DNA of 64,000 bases, from NCBI GenBank assembly GCA_035079385.1, contig JAVHKY010000039.1:1-64000 (forward strand), given 5' to 3'. Under the pieces are notes generated by a model. The model searched no databases, was not told where the DNA came from, and saw only the letters and a program-made list of their open reading frames with translations. Positions 47,734 to 59,912 of this stretch are shown here, piece after piece; the first letter of the stretch is position 1; each line of letters begins with the position of its first letter. The position numbers and the translations under genes are program-made. The stretch comes from Aspidiotus rigidus. Taxonomy: Eukaryota; Arthropoda; Insecta; Hemiptera; Diaspididae.

Positions 47734-47764
<31 letters not shown>

Positions 47765-49215
47765 ATACAGAAAACCCAGGGTGAAGAATTGAGAAAAAAA
47801 AAAACTACTCGATGAAACGCAAATGGCGAGTCGAGAAGTCGAAAATTTGTAAATCACGAATAAAACTTCACAGATAAAATTCACTGAAAATTCCATCATA
47901 AGTATGATACTTAACTGCGCATACCTTTCCAAAAATAATACAATGTTTTCCTTCGCCCTTCTTCATCAGTATATATACCTTCACAGTTTTGAGTGTTTTG
48001 ACACTAAGCCTGTACGTATTCATTCAGTCTCTACCTTCGATCTATAGATACTATGCTCACAATTTCTTCTCATTTGGAATCAGTGAAGGTTGATGCAAAA
48101 GAAGACATCTCAGGAACAAAAGAAATTTCAAAATGACCAATTTTCTCACGAGATAGGCTATTACGATTTAGATATAAAATCATTCAGAATTTGAGCAAGA
48201 GGGAATCAACAACAATGAGATTTAGAATTACCATACGTAGTGGCAGATAAAAGAAAACACTGAAAGAACAATACAATTTTTGAAAATTTTAAGTGTGTGG
48301 GCGAATGTTTACAAATCACCAACCAGAATTTAGGCGCACGATGATACCGGTCATCATTTTAACAAGTTGGAGGTCATGTATCCAGTGAACAACAAGAATA
48401 CCGCCGATGAAGTGAATACCAATGAATTGTGGTATTAGTAGGCTATTTCTTTGGTAGAATTTGACGCGAGTATTAAGGATCTTCACTTATTTACATCTAC
48501 AAGAAAGGACAAAATAGACTCACCAATTTTCGGTTGGGTATGGATTGATTCAGTGGATATTTATATCATCACTCATCAGCATCACGTATCACGGTATAAT
48601 CATGTTCAGAATATCAGTAAAAATATCAATTCACAAGTTTTAGCTGCTCCATGAGAGACGTGTCTCAACAATATTTCCTAATGATTTCAAATTCACTGCG
48701 GAAAGAATGAATATATTGGTAGATATTGGCAACAGTAAGTACTTACAAGATCCAATGACTTAGTAGACTTACAGATAATCATTAGTTTAACACAAAAATG
48801 AATGATCTTATCCTAAATGATCACAATATCATAACAATCATAGGCCAGCCTACGTTTCAAGCAGTGTAAAAAAATTAGGTAGGTACTTTCAATTTTATAT
48901 GATGGTAAATGGTATGATAAGTTAACTTACTTCAATGTTTCTTGAACATAGGACCAAAATTAGATCGACAATCTATCATGATGAATCAGTGTTCGGTATA
49001 TGGATTGCTTTATTAGTGGACTATACCTGGCTCTGCCCGCCATTTCACCATCTGGAATTGAATGGATGATGACTATACTCAACAAGATCAAGCAAAAACT
49101 TGATTCTTTTGTATGAGTATGACTTGCAAGAACGCAGCTGTTGTAGAACTGAACCTCTTTAAACGCGCGTACCTTGAATAAAAGAGAAACACAGACTAAG
49201 AACTTACTGCACACA
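42700..49215. other. Non-coding stretch
   Basis: An (AATA)n microsatellite lies at 47732-47766, T15 near 45441, and there are several A/T tracts. Open frames up to about 95 aa (42686-42958, 43043-43330) show no domain. No transposon ends are recognised. Confidence 0.5.
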
Positions 49216-49217
49216 GA

Positions 49218-49345
49218 CTATACTCTGTTCACATTAAGGAAGGATAGAAATATGACCTTGAGAACGGAACGGTAGATTAAAATTACCCGGAGCGTTCCGT
49301 TCTCGAGGTCATACCCTATCCTTCCTGAATGTGAACAGAGTATAG
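49218..49345. mobile_element. Hairpin MITE, 128 bp
   Basis: The left arm 49218-49271 (CTATACTCTGTTCACATT...) and right arm 49293-49345 are complementary over about 54 bp with a few mismatches. The loop is about 21 nt. The ends begin TATACTCTG, compatible with a TA target. A transcript across it would fold into a long hairpin. Confidence 0.8.
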
Positions 49346-51515
49346 AGAGCGATGGCTCCAAGGTACAATTTGGACCGGGCAGCGCTAGCATCGCGCAAAA
49401 TTTTTGAATTTTTGAAATCTCTCAAAAATATGATCATCTGAAAGAAAATTTTCCACTCTTCAATTTCGTTCCTCACGAGTACACGCCTAAATTCATTATT
49501 TTTGGAGAAATTTAAGAAAAACTAAAAAATCACCTTTGGTTTCAAGTCACAATCACCGTTCGCTTATCAGCACTTTCTAGGTATTTTACATAGGCGACGG
49601 TAGCGACCCTACAATATGCCCGAATGTGCACTCCATTGGTTTTGGAGAAAGAGCAATATTATCAGAAAAACAATATTACCTCTTCTTCAACTAAACCAGA
49701 TTCTGAACAGTGAACATTTGTCAAAAATTATTTTTTTGGTAGATGATATTAAGAACAGTTGATTCTGAAAGTATTTTTCACGCTGAATTCAGTGGTGGTG
49801 TTCGTTTCTTTCAGTTGAATAAATTGATTTTCCTGATTATACCATGTGAAAGAGCGTGAAAAATTATGTAAAGAACTAATATAAACAGGAAAATTGATTT
49901 TAATTGAATTTGAACTGAGCTCTGTAAAAGTTGCCCAAGCGACAAGCCAACAGTTTGGAGGAAAGAATCTCTTGTAGTCGTGCAAAAGACCTTATTCTAT
50001 GAATTGTTCACTTGTCGCTTAGCCTGTTTTTTAGAACTTCCTGTAACCGCATATACCGCATGTAAAATTAGGAGAATACGGCTTCTGATGGTACCCGATG
50101 AAGTTAGTCTAAACACTCTCAACATTCGGGCAGTGCATACGCCAGAGAGCGCCACCGTCGAGCCGTTGTTATCAAAACATCATAGGGTGAACATTTTGTC
50201 GCATGGGCGAATTCCCCATTGATTTGTACAGGAACAAGTTTTCGAAAATATTCAAAATTAAGAGAGATTCCTCAGGTTCTGAATTCAAGGTATTGTGTTT
50301 TAGTGGGTGTGATCATTATGAATTAAAAAAATCATCCATTTTCAACACGCGGTTTTGGAGAAATTACAAGTTGAAGATTTTTGCCCTTGTATTAAGATAC
50401 CCCATGGTACCAATGTTCACCGTACATGCGCTTCCGTGTGGTGCGTACATGGGTTTGTGTGAGTGCGCGTCATTTGCCCTGCACGGCCCGATTATACGGC
50501 AGTGACCTGTCTGCATTCTGCGGTCTGGATGGCTATACCATACAAACTACATTGTAGTTAGTTTGTACGTATCGGATCACGATAAAAGTACGTTACAATC
50601 TAATTTCCTCAAAAAATTCTTAATATGACAGTTAGTAAATGTAAAGTAGAAGCAAATTCTGGAAAGTATTTTCAACAAATAATTTGATAATGAAGTCAGT
50701 TTTAGGTCAACAATGTTTGTTTTTCAAAAAATTTCATATAATGTAGATACTTGGACATAATATTGCCCTTCCAACTAATTTTCACAGAGGACGTTGGTGT
50801 TTCAGGAATTTGTGAATTTTAATGAAACCAGAAATTCTCGTCCATCTTCTGTCTTGTAGCTTTACAGTTACAACAGCTAGGGGTTGGATTATAACCACCA
50901 GTCGTTAACTATATTAAATACTAGTGGCGCGACTGGCGGCTAGGCCTGTGACGCCAGACGGGCTCGCGCTTCGCGCTCGTTGGTAAAAATATTAGCTAGC
51001 AAACATGATTGTGACTTGTGAGACAAAATCACCATGGATAAAATTAGTCATTCTAATTGTGAAAGCCCTACCACTAACTACCTTCCCTACTTCATGGGTG
51101 GAGATGTTTTCATCAATCTAAAATGACCTTATAGTTTCATTGTAACTTGTAATAATAATTCATACTCTGTTTGAGCCGCACTAAACTTCATATACACAAT
51201 TAAATGAAGCATTTGGCAAACGCCGTTGATAACCCTACATAATTATTATATAGGTTAGGTACCTACAGAAAAAGTAGGTAATATTGTCGGCTTATGTATG
51301 AATAGCTGGAACCAACTTATGTCTGAACGGTGTGCTAAAAGTACCAAAGTACGTATACCAACACCCCACTGAGATATTTTGAAGGAACCTGTTTGATTGC
51401 AAATGACTACCTTCATTTGCACAAACAATAGGCACGGATCGATCGTGTGGTTGAACAAGCCCGCGGGGCATCAATTATAGGGCGAACCTGAAGTGCCAAA
51501 AACAGTTACATGTCA
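49346..51515. other. Non-coding stretch with two unrecognised frames
   Basis: Frames at 49980-50222 and 50203-50505 (80 and 100 aa) have no recognisable domain and no convincing start context. A small hairpin is at about 50549-50574 (ACAAACTA/TAGTTAGTTTGT). A GC-richer patch lies at 50920-50985 (GGCGCGACTGGCGG, TCGCGCTTCGCGC). Confidence 0.4.
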
Positions 51516-51520
51516 GTGCA

Positions 51521-51633
51521 CAAATGTCAAACCTGAGGTTAACCTTAGGTTGACATTTGAACAAAAACAGAGTGACAAACATAAGGATCTCCTTGAACTT
51601 ATCCTATTCTTAACTCACTCCCTCTCCCACAAA

Positions 51634-51664
<31 letters not shown>
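51521..51664. repeat. Palindrome followed by A30 tract
   Basis: 51521-51559 is a near-perfect palindrome (CAAATGTCAAACCT / AGGTTGACATTTG). A run of 30 A lies at 51635-51664, preceded by a C-rich stretch. The A tract could be the tail of a retrocopy, but no body was identified. Confidence 0.7.
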
Positions 51665-51667
<3 letters not shown>

Positions 51668-51789
51668 GGTAGGTACCTATAAATATTTACTCCCTATGTA
51701 ACACTGTCATCTGTAAAATATAGAGTTCTGAATGAAACGTAACGTTGTGCTCTGTGTACCACCTAAATTGTTCAACAAATAGCTTATCT

Positions 51790-52036
51790 TGCCGTACAAA
51801 GTTGAATAAAAAATAATCCCAATTAAGCGAGTGAGGCTTTTGGCAAGTCTTATTCAACTGATTGTCGTTTTGCAGATACGTCCCCGGTAAACATTTTTCC
51901 TGGTTGAAGCCCTGTTGAAGCCCAGTATCAGGGCTTCAACAGGGCTTCAACTGGGCTTCAAAAGGGAAAAACAGGGGTAGTAATTCCCAAGTGCTTCAAA
52001 TCGTTTACCGGGTTGTCAGTTCAACTTTGTACGGCA
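51790..52036. mobile_element. Inverted-repeat element with nested palindrome, 247 bp
   Basis: The outer arms are TGCCGTACAAAGTTGAA (51790-51806) and the exact complement (52020-52036). Inside, CCCGGTAAAC/GTTTACCGGG forms a second level. The centre is a 21-bp perfect palindrome (51903-51923 with 51931-51951) built from GTTGAAGCCCT repeats with a 7-nt loop. No coding. It probably is a foldback-type MITE. Confidence 0.75.
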
Positions 52037-52039
52037 GAT

Positions 52040-55000
52040 TTCATGAACGGAATCTTAATTTTAATAACTTACTCCTGAGTGAATTTCTGAAATGTCGCTA
52101 TAAGTTATGAATATAGCTATAAAGTACCTACTATAGGTAAGTAGGTGTATAAATAACCTCATATTAAAAGATTCTAGCTCTTTGAACATTCAACGGCATT
52201 TAACTCCCCAAAAAGTTCTCATGGAGACAATAAAGTCATACAATGGGGAAATGTGGATATTTCGGGGATATTTTATATCACACATAATAGAAACATATAC
52301 CACTTCAATACCTGCCATGGGTACATCAAATGTTCAGTTTAATTTGGTGGTCTTTATTATAGTTCTGCTAGAACAAAGGCCTAATTCTCATTCAATCATG
52401 TATAGCCTAAATAGTCAATATAAAAGATTATTTATCTATATAGAAAAAAGAAAAAACGGCTCTTCCCGCACAGTATAAATATGAAAAATGTTTTATTATT
52501 TATCTAGCTTCAATATAGTGTATAGGTGCCTGTTCATGCTCCAGTGCCTGGGTCCCTCCAGTTAGGTATTTATGATTTTCTTACTCATACCTATTAATTT
52601 AGTAGTATACCTTACCTATATTTTTAACTTAATATTTCAATTTTTAGTTTCCTCGGAAATAGAGTGCGCACATCGTTCTTCTTTCTGCTCATCGACTTAG
52701 AAAATGTACACTGTACCTATACGTATAATACTGAGCATGGAAATAAAATGAGTTTTGATTGTAAGTATATGTACTTACACTCTTATAGTTACCCATATGT
52801 CTTCAGTTCAATCTAATGCAACAAATATTATGAACTATGCTTTTTTGTTCTTCCTGTTTAGTTGCTGACATGTGTTATCGAACGCAAAGCTCTAGCGACT
52901 TTGCGGCAAGTTTATTACTTTCCTCGTTGCTTGATTTCACATTGTTTTAGTTTTCAACTTTAAAGTTTTATGATTACAATGTTTATAGCTAGAGAAGATG
53001 TCGTACACTAAGTACTTGTTCGTGAAAATAACGCGAGAATAAAAAGCAGTACCTATTCGAAAGAAAAATTTGTGGACTATCATTTATTCAAGTGAAATAA
53101 ATATGAATAGTAGGTATTCTATACGGTTGAGGCATATGCTTTTGGGATGAAGAGAACTCGTTGAAGTAAATTAGGTTCTACAAACCAGATACAGACTGAA
53201 GAGTCTATGCCATAGCGGTTTAGGGGAAACGGCGGAATGTAAAAAGAAAGAACATATTATCATAATTTATCCTCCATCTCTTCACTACTATCGAAAATAA
53301 AATTTTTGCAACCTAAACCTAAATTGTACTTCATTAGCTCCAGTAAGAGGTACGACGACCTTTCTTGTCACATTTTCCCTCATCTCCGTTTGCTTTTATA
53401 TACCTATCTATAAAGTCTAATCTGTATTACGAGTATGATGGTAAGAATAGGCTTATTTCAACGAATTTATTAGTAGGGTTGTAAAGAAATACGTATATTA
53501 AGGATTTTGTTATTTTTAAAATTGATTTTTTTCTTGCCATCTCAGTAGAATATTTTTCTTGAAAATAGATGAAACTCGTGATTGGATTTTCCAGAACTTT
53601 TTTTTCAACCCCTAACATATTCAGGATCGAAAAATTCTTTCAAATCAAAATCTTCGATCCTTAAGACAAACAACTGAACCCCATGATGTTCCTGACCCGT
53701 GGTTTATCTAGGTCAATATCTTTCTAATGCTATCCGAAAATTTTTTTCAACAATTTGTACTCGTTCATTCTTACTCATTCTTATTTCACCACTTCCCCAC
53801 TCCCTGATAGCACTCCCTTCTGATAATGTAACTCTGTTTCAATTTTCCAATCAATAGTTTTTATTCTGGAGGCCTGAATCGATGCTTGCAAGTTTGTGAA
53901 ATGTTTTCCAGGAAGCACACCTACCTAGCTATATCAACGTTCAACAGAAACAAAGTAAAATGAAGAAAATAATACATTTTCAAGTTGTTCCAACTGTTGG
54001 ATCGTAGTCGTACAGAAGATTATTTTCTATTTTTCCGCGCGCACACGATTTAACATCGCATATTTTAACGTCGCGCTTTCGTTGACAGCTTGTTTTCCTC
54101 ACTCCATTGTGAAGATAAAAACAATACGCTCAAATTGTAAACGTAAGTAGGTACCTAGTCAACATAAGTACAACTTAGAATGAAGTGTCAACGCATTTCA
54201 ATTTTGGCACAAAAAACTTTTCAAGGAACTTAGTTCGGTTCGTTTGGTGTTAATTTTTTATTTTCATTTCAGAAATTTTGCACTCCAACCACGCGCTATA
54301 TAGTGGGAAAATGTTTCATTTTTCGAGCGACATTGCCGTAAACTTTTGATCTTCTGATGTACGATCCTCTTGCTCACGAATTGGAAAATGTAATGCGGTG
54401 TCACGTTTGAGAATTACTTTCAGGTACTTCAAAAACTTATACTCACGCACAGTCACTGAAAAATATCTTGAAGATGATTCTTGCGTAAGTTGGAAAATTC
54501 GCGCAGTATTATACTAATTTCTTAAGCAAAAGTGTCTTCTTATGTTTTGACATGGTATGAAAACTTTTTACCTCTTTTCCCATTCCTACTTTCGTCTACC
54601 ATGCGCACAATTCTTCCTTTTTGTAGCTAGGCCTACCGACTTTCCGCTAAGATCGACTTAATTGCAAGCAAAACATTCAATTTTCATTCGTGTGCTTAAA
54701 TAGTCATCAAATGAATAGGTAACTTACATTATTTATTTAACATTAAAAAAAAAAAAGGAAACGTCGGCACTATACATCTTATCGAAGAGTCGCTAGCAAA
54801 TACCTACCATCTAAATTAAATCTTAGAGAGCAAGACGCTTGTTGAAGACATTTTTTATTTTTTCATGAATGAGCTTTTCGTCTTAGATGGTGCCTCGCGT
54901 TGCTAATTTAATTCTCATTAAGGAAAAAGCAACAAGTTTCCAAAGTTTATTCTTCGTTTAAATATATCTATATTAGTTATTCATTAATTCATGTTGTTGG

Positions 55001-55275
55001 CTGGCTTTCATATTTTCTTTAGAAAAAAAAAAAAAAAACTCTTGCATAAATCAATAGGTATAAGAAAAGAAATAATAATAATGGTTTATTCTCAAGTAAG
55101 CCGAAAGCTAATTTTGGATAATACTTAATTTTCAAACTATACGACCTCTAAACGTAAATTCAGAAAAATATTGTGACAGGTTCTTCTTCGTTAAAATTCC
55201 AATTTAAAAAATTCATCTTTAGAAAAGTATAATTATGTTAAATTTTTCACTTCTAGGCCTATATTATTAGACATC
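52040..55275. other. Non-coding stretch
   Basis: AT-rich sequence with recurrent TAGGTACCTA-like words. A 98-aa frame at 52182-52478 is not recognised. No transposon ends or exons are supported. Confidence 0.45.
55085..55090 (-). promoter_or_regulatory. Candidate poly(A) signal for the transporter gene
   Basis: AATAAA on the minus strand lies about 195 bp past the transporter stop codon. Confidence 0.35.
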
Positions 55276-55281
55276 TTTTGA

Positions 55282-57190
55282 TTAAACCTTATTTTTAATC
55301 TTTTCCTTGAATCCACATTCGTGCAATGCTTTTCCTCTCGTCTCCGGCAAAATTAAATGCACGAATATTATAAGAAAAACTACATGCATCAAAAAATACA
55401 TTATCGTAAAATGGATATCGATGTACTTCAAAACGTATGGCAGTACACTCGAGTATGCAGCCGAAATGAGACAACTTAAACCGTTGCTTATATTCAAAAT
55501 ACTACCCTTATTTTCGTTTCCAACAACTTCCGAGAGAACGACAACCGTGCAGGCCAGTAAACCAGTTACCGTAATCAATAAATACGCGAATAATAAGAAA
55601 ATCGGCACCATGGGTGCGGATATACAGAATCTGCGTAGTTCTAAGTCGTAAAATAGTATACCGATTAACGAGAACGCCATTATGTACAAAGTAAAATGCA
55701 TTATACTTTTACGGTCGAATTTGTCAACTACCAAAGCGTATAAAATACAAACGACAAATTCAGTTATGTTTAAGTATACCACCAATTTTTTACTGTCAAA
55801 AGTGTGTTGAAAAGAAAGGATGAAGTGCTCTATGTGCGTGATGATGGCTGCACGGCCAGTTCCTGCTATGAGAATAACTAGCGAACAGCTGACGAGAAGA
55901 GTTTTCAAGGACGATTTTCGAGAAAATAAAGTGCATAGGCCTATGCCAGTTTTATTCTTTGCATCGGTCAATAACGAGTTTTCAATTTCTGTAAGTTCAG
56001 CTTCGATTTTAGCTGTACTCTCGGCTGGAGAGAACCTGTAAAGAATGTTTAAAAGTATACTTGAATACGTCTCAACTTTGAAAAAGTACAAAAAAAGGAA
56101 CTAAATTTTCAGGAATATTAAACAAGAATTACATATTTAGTCTCATCTACATGACAGCATGTTTTTTTTTCTACTATTTGAACTCTTTGCCACGCAGGCG
56201 CAGATACTCATCCAAGAGAGGCCATGAGGTATCCACCCCTATGATTGATTTCCTTTTTCAAAACACTCTTAAAGAGAGAGACGTACTAAGATACGAGTAG
56301 GTAGTAAGAAAATAAATAAAAAAATATCCACCTAGGTCTGGTCTGGAGCTGGTAAATTTCATACTGAAAAAAAGAACCCTCATCCTCTTTTCCTAGATTC
56401 ACATGTTGCAAACCTACCGTCTCCTAAATTCAACGTTTTTATTCCATTAAATATAAAACCATTGGATAAAGTTTTAATACCATAATGCAGATTTCAATGC
56501 TTCAGATCGCCGTCCCTTCAGTATGAGCCAGTATTTCGTTTCCGGCACCTTTATTAATTGAATGAAACCGGATACACATACACCTAGTCCAATAGCACCT
56601 ATCCATTTCCAGTGACAGACAGAAGCTGTTATTGTTACCACATTCATTCCGAAAGAAATTATTACAGCGCGCAATGCAACCAACATTCCTCTTCTTTTCT
56701 TGTTACTAATTTCCGCCACATAGCAAATATTCGAAGCATACGATAAAGCTATCCACATTCAGAAACCGTCAAGTACATCAAATAAAAATTTCTTATGATC
56801 AAAATTGTAATAATACTCTGTACCAATGGAAATTCCGGACAATATTCGTCCGGCGAGCAAAAATTCAAACGCAGATGCTGTAAAAATCGTCAACCAGGCC
56901 AGTCCGCTGGTTGCAAATGCTACAAATAACGTAGTTTTGCGCCCCAAACTGTCCACCATACATGCCGAAACGAAAGCGCCGAGTCCTCGAAACAAAATAC
57001 TAAAAGAACCTTTTGGAAAAATAGATTATAAATTAAAGAATGATGAATATTTAATTTTTATCCATTTCTTACCTAGGAGACCTTCTTGAAGAACGTTGAA
57101 ACCGTCCGGACTTTCAACGAAATACGACGTGAATGCCAAATCTAGACCATACAGTAATCCTCCATGATAGCATACAAGAGCAGCATAGAG
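55282..57190 (-). CDS. MFS sugar-transporter-family protein (Tret1-like), 5' exon missing
   Basis: The minus-strand exons are 57190-57073, 57009-56824, 56748-56481 and 56035-55282, all with GT-AG borders and consistent phases, giving about 440 residues. Membrane protein landmarks follow the family: TM1 (LYAALVCYHGGLLYGLDLAF), the loop 2-3 signature DSLGRKTT, GRILSGISI, YVAEIS, PETKYWLILKGR in the central loop, DKFDRKS as the second-half signature (Asp for Gly), and PETRGKALHECG at the C-terminus. The usual QQ-x-x-G-x-N motif of TM7 is absent (the region reads VILIAGTGRAAIITHI), so hexose or trehalose transport cannot be assumed. The first coding exon with the start codon was not found between 57191 and 58700. 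It may be tiny, or the gene may be damaged at its 5' end. Introns are 63, 75 and 445 bp. An in-frame stop just before 56758 lies in the 75-bp intron. Confidence 0.82.
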
Positions 57191-58711
57191 CTAAAAAAAA
57201 AAAGTACTTTTAATACTCTCATAGTAAATGCGAGACGCTTAAGAGAATTTTGGAATAAAACTTGTACGAACTTCTCGGATTACGCTAGACTTCAACATTT
57301 CGACGGTGGAGCATGATTCGCCAAAAGAGATAATTCTCGGTTTTACCTACTAGAGTAATCAGTGATGTAATTGAAAATATGCATCTTAATACTGATGAAA
57401 AACGTTGATAAATTCCGCAAAGATTTTCAGAAGAATAATTCTAGCTCCTAAAAATTACGTAGGTACCTATAGTAATTCGCGAGAGCGTAACGAACAAAAA
57501 CATTCCCTTTGCAAAAAATAAAAAAGCGATTTTCAATTAAATAGGTATAAATTTAGGTATCACTGGTCATATAAGTCACTAAAAATAGTGAACTACCTAC
57601 GTATTATACCTACTTGCGTGCTTTTAGCTCATTTTCACTCAATTTTTACTCCTAAGAACTTCCATAAATTTATCATACAACTAGAACATACCCTTAATAA
57701 ATCTTTCTCCTCTAACCCACTTTATCTCATCCCTCCGTTCCCATTCTCTTAGAAGCACTTTTTACCCGTTATATGAATAGATTGCAAACGAATTTCTCCA
57801 CCCAAAAATAATTCCTCCTTCACCTGCACTCATATTAGGATACTTGATCAGGAACATCCCTTTCACTATTTTTATTGTCTCGCAGATGGATCATAAACAA
57901 ACAACAGAACCGCCTATAGGCATATTCCATTGCTGGAACACTGAAGACTCGAGGAAAAAAAAATATGGCCTCCATTTACCCAGCCGAACTCGTAGCTACA
58001 TTTGCTCGTTTATTTCGTTGAGCGAGATATATTCTGTTAATTTTGCGATTGTAATTAAAGAAAATTTCAAGTACCTACTTATAAGCTGTTATAAAATGAA
58101 TCGTAACCTTTTGGTGAAGCGTATCAATTCTTCTCTAGTTCTCTATACTCCTCCCCCTAGATCCCTACGGCACAAACGCACTGGGAACCGTCCAAAGAGA
58201 CCGTTTTGATTCCACTGAAAGCGTATATTAAGAATTTCCTCTAAATTTTGAAGTAAAAAATACCATTAAGAAGACAAGAAGAAAAAATTGCGGGTGTGTT
58301 ACAGTTATACTACCTAATAATATCGCACTCAACATAGGCACATTATCTGAACCAAAACTAATATCCATCTAAATAGTATCTAAGCAACGGAGAAATGATC
58401 TTGACAATTAGGTCTTCTGTATCAACAACAGAGAATTATTTCTGTAGATTGTTTTGAAATCGCTAGGACACTTATCGCATAATGCGGTCTTCGGTCTACC
58501 CCATTATCACTAACAGTTCGACTTTATCAACATTAATCTATTTACGTTCTTTCGAGTCACACATTTTATTTTCTGTTTACTCTACCTCGTTTTTTCATTT
58601 TCCTAAATTCCAATCATCCAATATGTAATTTGACATTTGTTGAATCAGAATTTCAACCAAACTAGCTTACAAAATCGTAGTACAGTTGCTACTTTCGATA
58701 TCTAATTGAAG
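57191..58711. other. Divergent intergenic region, transporter and UBL4A
   Basis: This is the space between two oppositely directed genes. It should contain both promoters and the missing 5' exon of the transporter. A 121-aa frame at 57844-58209 has no recognisable domain. No promoter motif is convincing by eye. Confidence 0.4.
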
Positions 58712-59371
58712 ATGAATTTAACCATCAAACTGTTGGCGCGAGATCCATTTTCCATACGCGTAAGAAAAATTTCATGACAATATCGTCAGTAATTGATTAC
58801 CGAATAACTTACAAAATCTCTCATTCTGCAGGTCGAACCAACTACTTCTGTACACGAGATTAAAGAAAAGATGTACGAATACTTAAGAATACCGATCGAA
58901 GAGCAACGTCTTATATTTCGTGGAATCATAATGCATGGTACGGATTCGTACAGGTTTATCTCTCGTGAATTGTTGAAACAACTTAGGTGACTTTGTTTTC
59001 ATATTCTAGATAACCTACAACTATCCACGTTTACTGGACTGCGGGATGGTTGCAAATTACATTTAATAATGGTAACGAAAAAGAAACACCCGCTTTATAA
59101 AAAATTGTACGATATTGTACGACCTCACCAATCGGAAAAAGACACACAAAAGATTCTCAGTGTATTCATGCGGGTATGTAGCGCCTGGTTATGTGATTTT
59201 CCAATGTTCTTTTGTAATTTGAAGAAGTACCTAGTTTACTTTTTTTTTTTTTTTTTTCAGAAAATCTATGGTTCTTTCAAACAATTTAGTCTCGATGACT
59301 TGGAACGAATAGCTCATCAAGAATTGACAGAGAGATCTGTACCACCGGCAGAGAAGATGATTGTAGATTGA
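58712..59371 (+). CDS. UBL4A: Ubiquitin-like protein 4A (Get5-type) homologue
   Basis: The exons are 58712-58759, 58832-58937, 59010-59173 and 59261-59371 (142 aa; human UBL4A is about 157 aa). The N-terminal ubiquitin-like fold is seen as MNLTIKLLARDPFSIR, VHEIKEKMYEYLRIP, EEQRLIFRGIIMHG and LRDGCKLHLIM. The C-terminal part (FKQFSLDDLERIAHQEL) matches the UBL4A C-terminal helical domain that binds BAG6. It ends in KMIVD, not Gly-Gly, so it is not a conjugated ubiquitin. In the family, UBL4A joins BAG6 and GET4 to hand tail-anchored proteins from SGTA to GET3 in the cytosol. All splice phases agree and introns are 72, 72 and 87 bp. It lies 541 bp upstream of CCDC142 on the same strand. Confidence 0.88.
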
Positions 59372-59558
59372 ATTATTTCTAATTTTATTCAATGGCTCCA
59401 AGAACAGCATTCAGAACGAAAATGTAACAGTTATTTATTTAATTTCGTTCAAAACTTGGTGTGACTATCCTCAAAATTAGCAAAAGACTGGGCCTATCTC
59501 AACAGAAAAACGTTCGCATAATTAAGATTTTGTACATTCCTATTTTAAGTTCAAATTA

Positions 59559-59564
59559 AATAAA
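59559..59564 (+). promoter_or_regulatory. Candidate poly(A) signal of UBL4A
   Basis: AATAAA lies 188 bp after the stop codon and upstream of the CCDC142 start, which supports separate transcripts. Confidence 0.5.
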
Positions 59565-59912
59565 TTCATTGTTTTCAATAACTACGGTCACATGTGTTGT
59601 GATATTATTGGACGTTAAATTTATAATGTAGGTTTTTGTTCGTTTTCCGCGTTAATAGAGGGAGGGGTAGGTGGTAAAAATTGTAACGGGCTGTCTATGA
59701 ACATTGTTATTATCGACTTTCGCGCATTTCGTGAATCGAATTTAAATGTTACTTCGTGCTTGGCACTCCGAACCTATATCGAACTCAGGTACAAGTAATA
59801 CTACCTTAAAAGGTGACTAGCTCATCAACATGTGCGTTCGCTGTTCTTTTTTTCTATGTCATTGAATTTTTTTTCACTTGAAGCCATCATAATTATAGCG
59901 ATACGGTACATA

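Noticed and set aside
50203..50505. 100-aa frame as a gene
   Set aside because: No recognisable family, no supporting splice sites or codon pattern; close to chance length in this composition.
57844..58209. 121-aa open frame upstream of UBL4A
   Set aside because: No ATG at its start, no recognisable domain and no splice evidence; it lies in the divergent intergenic region.
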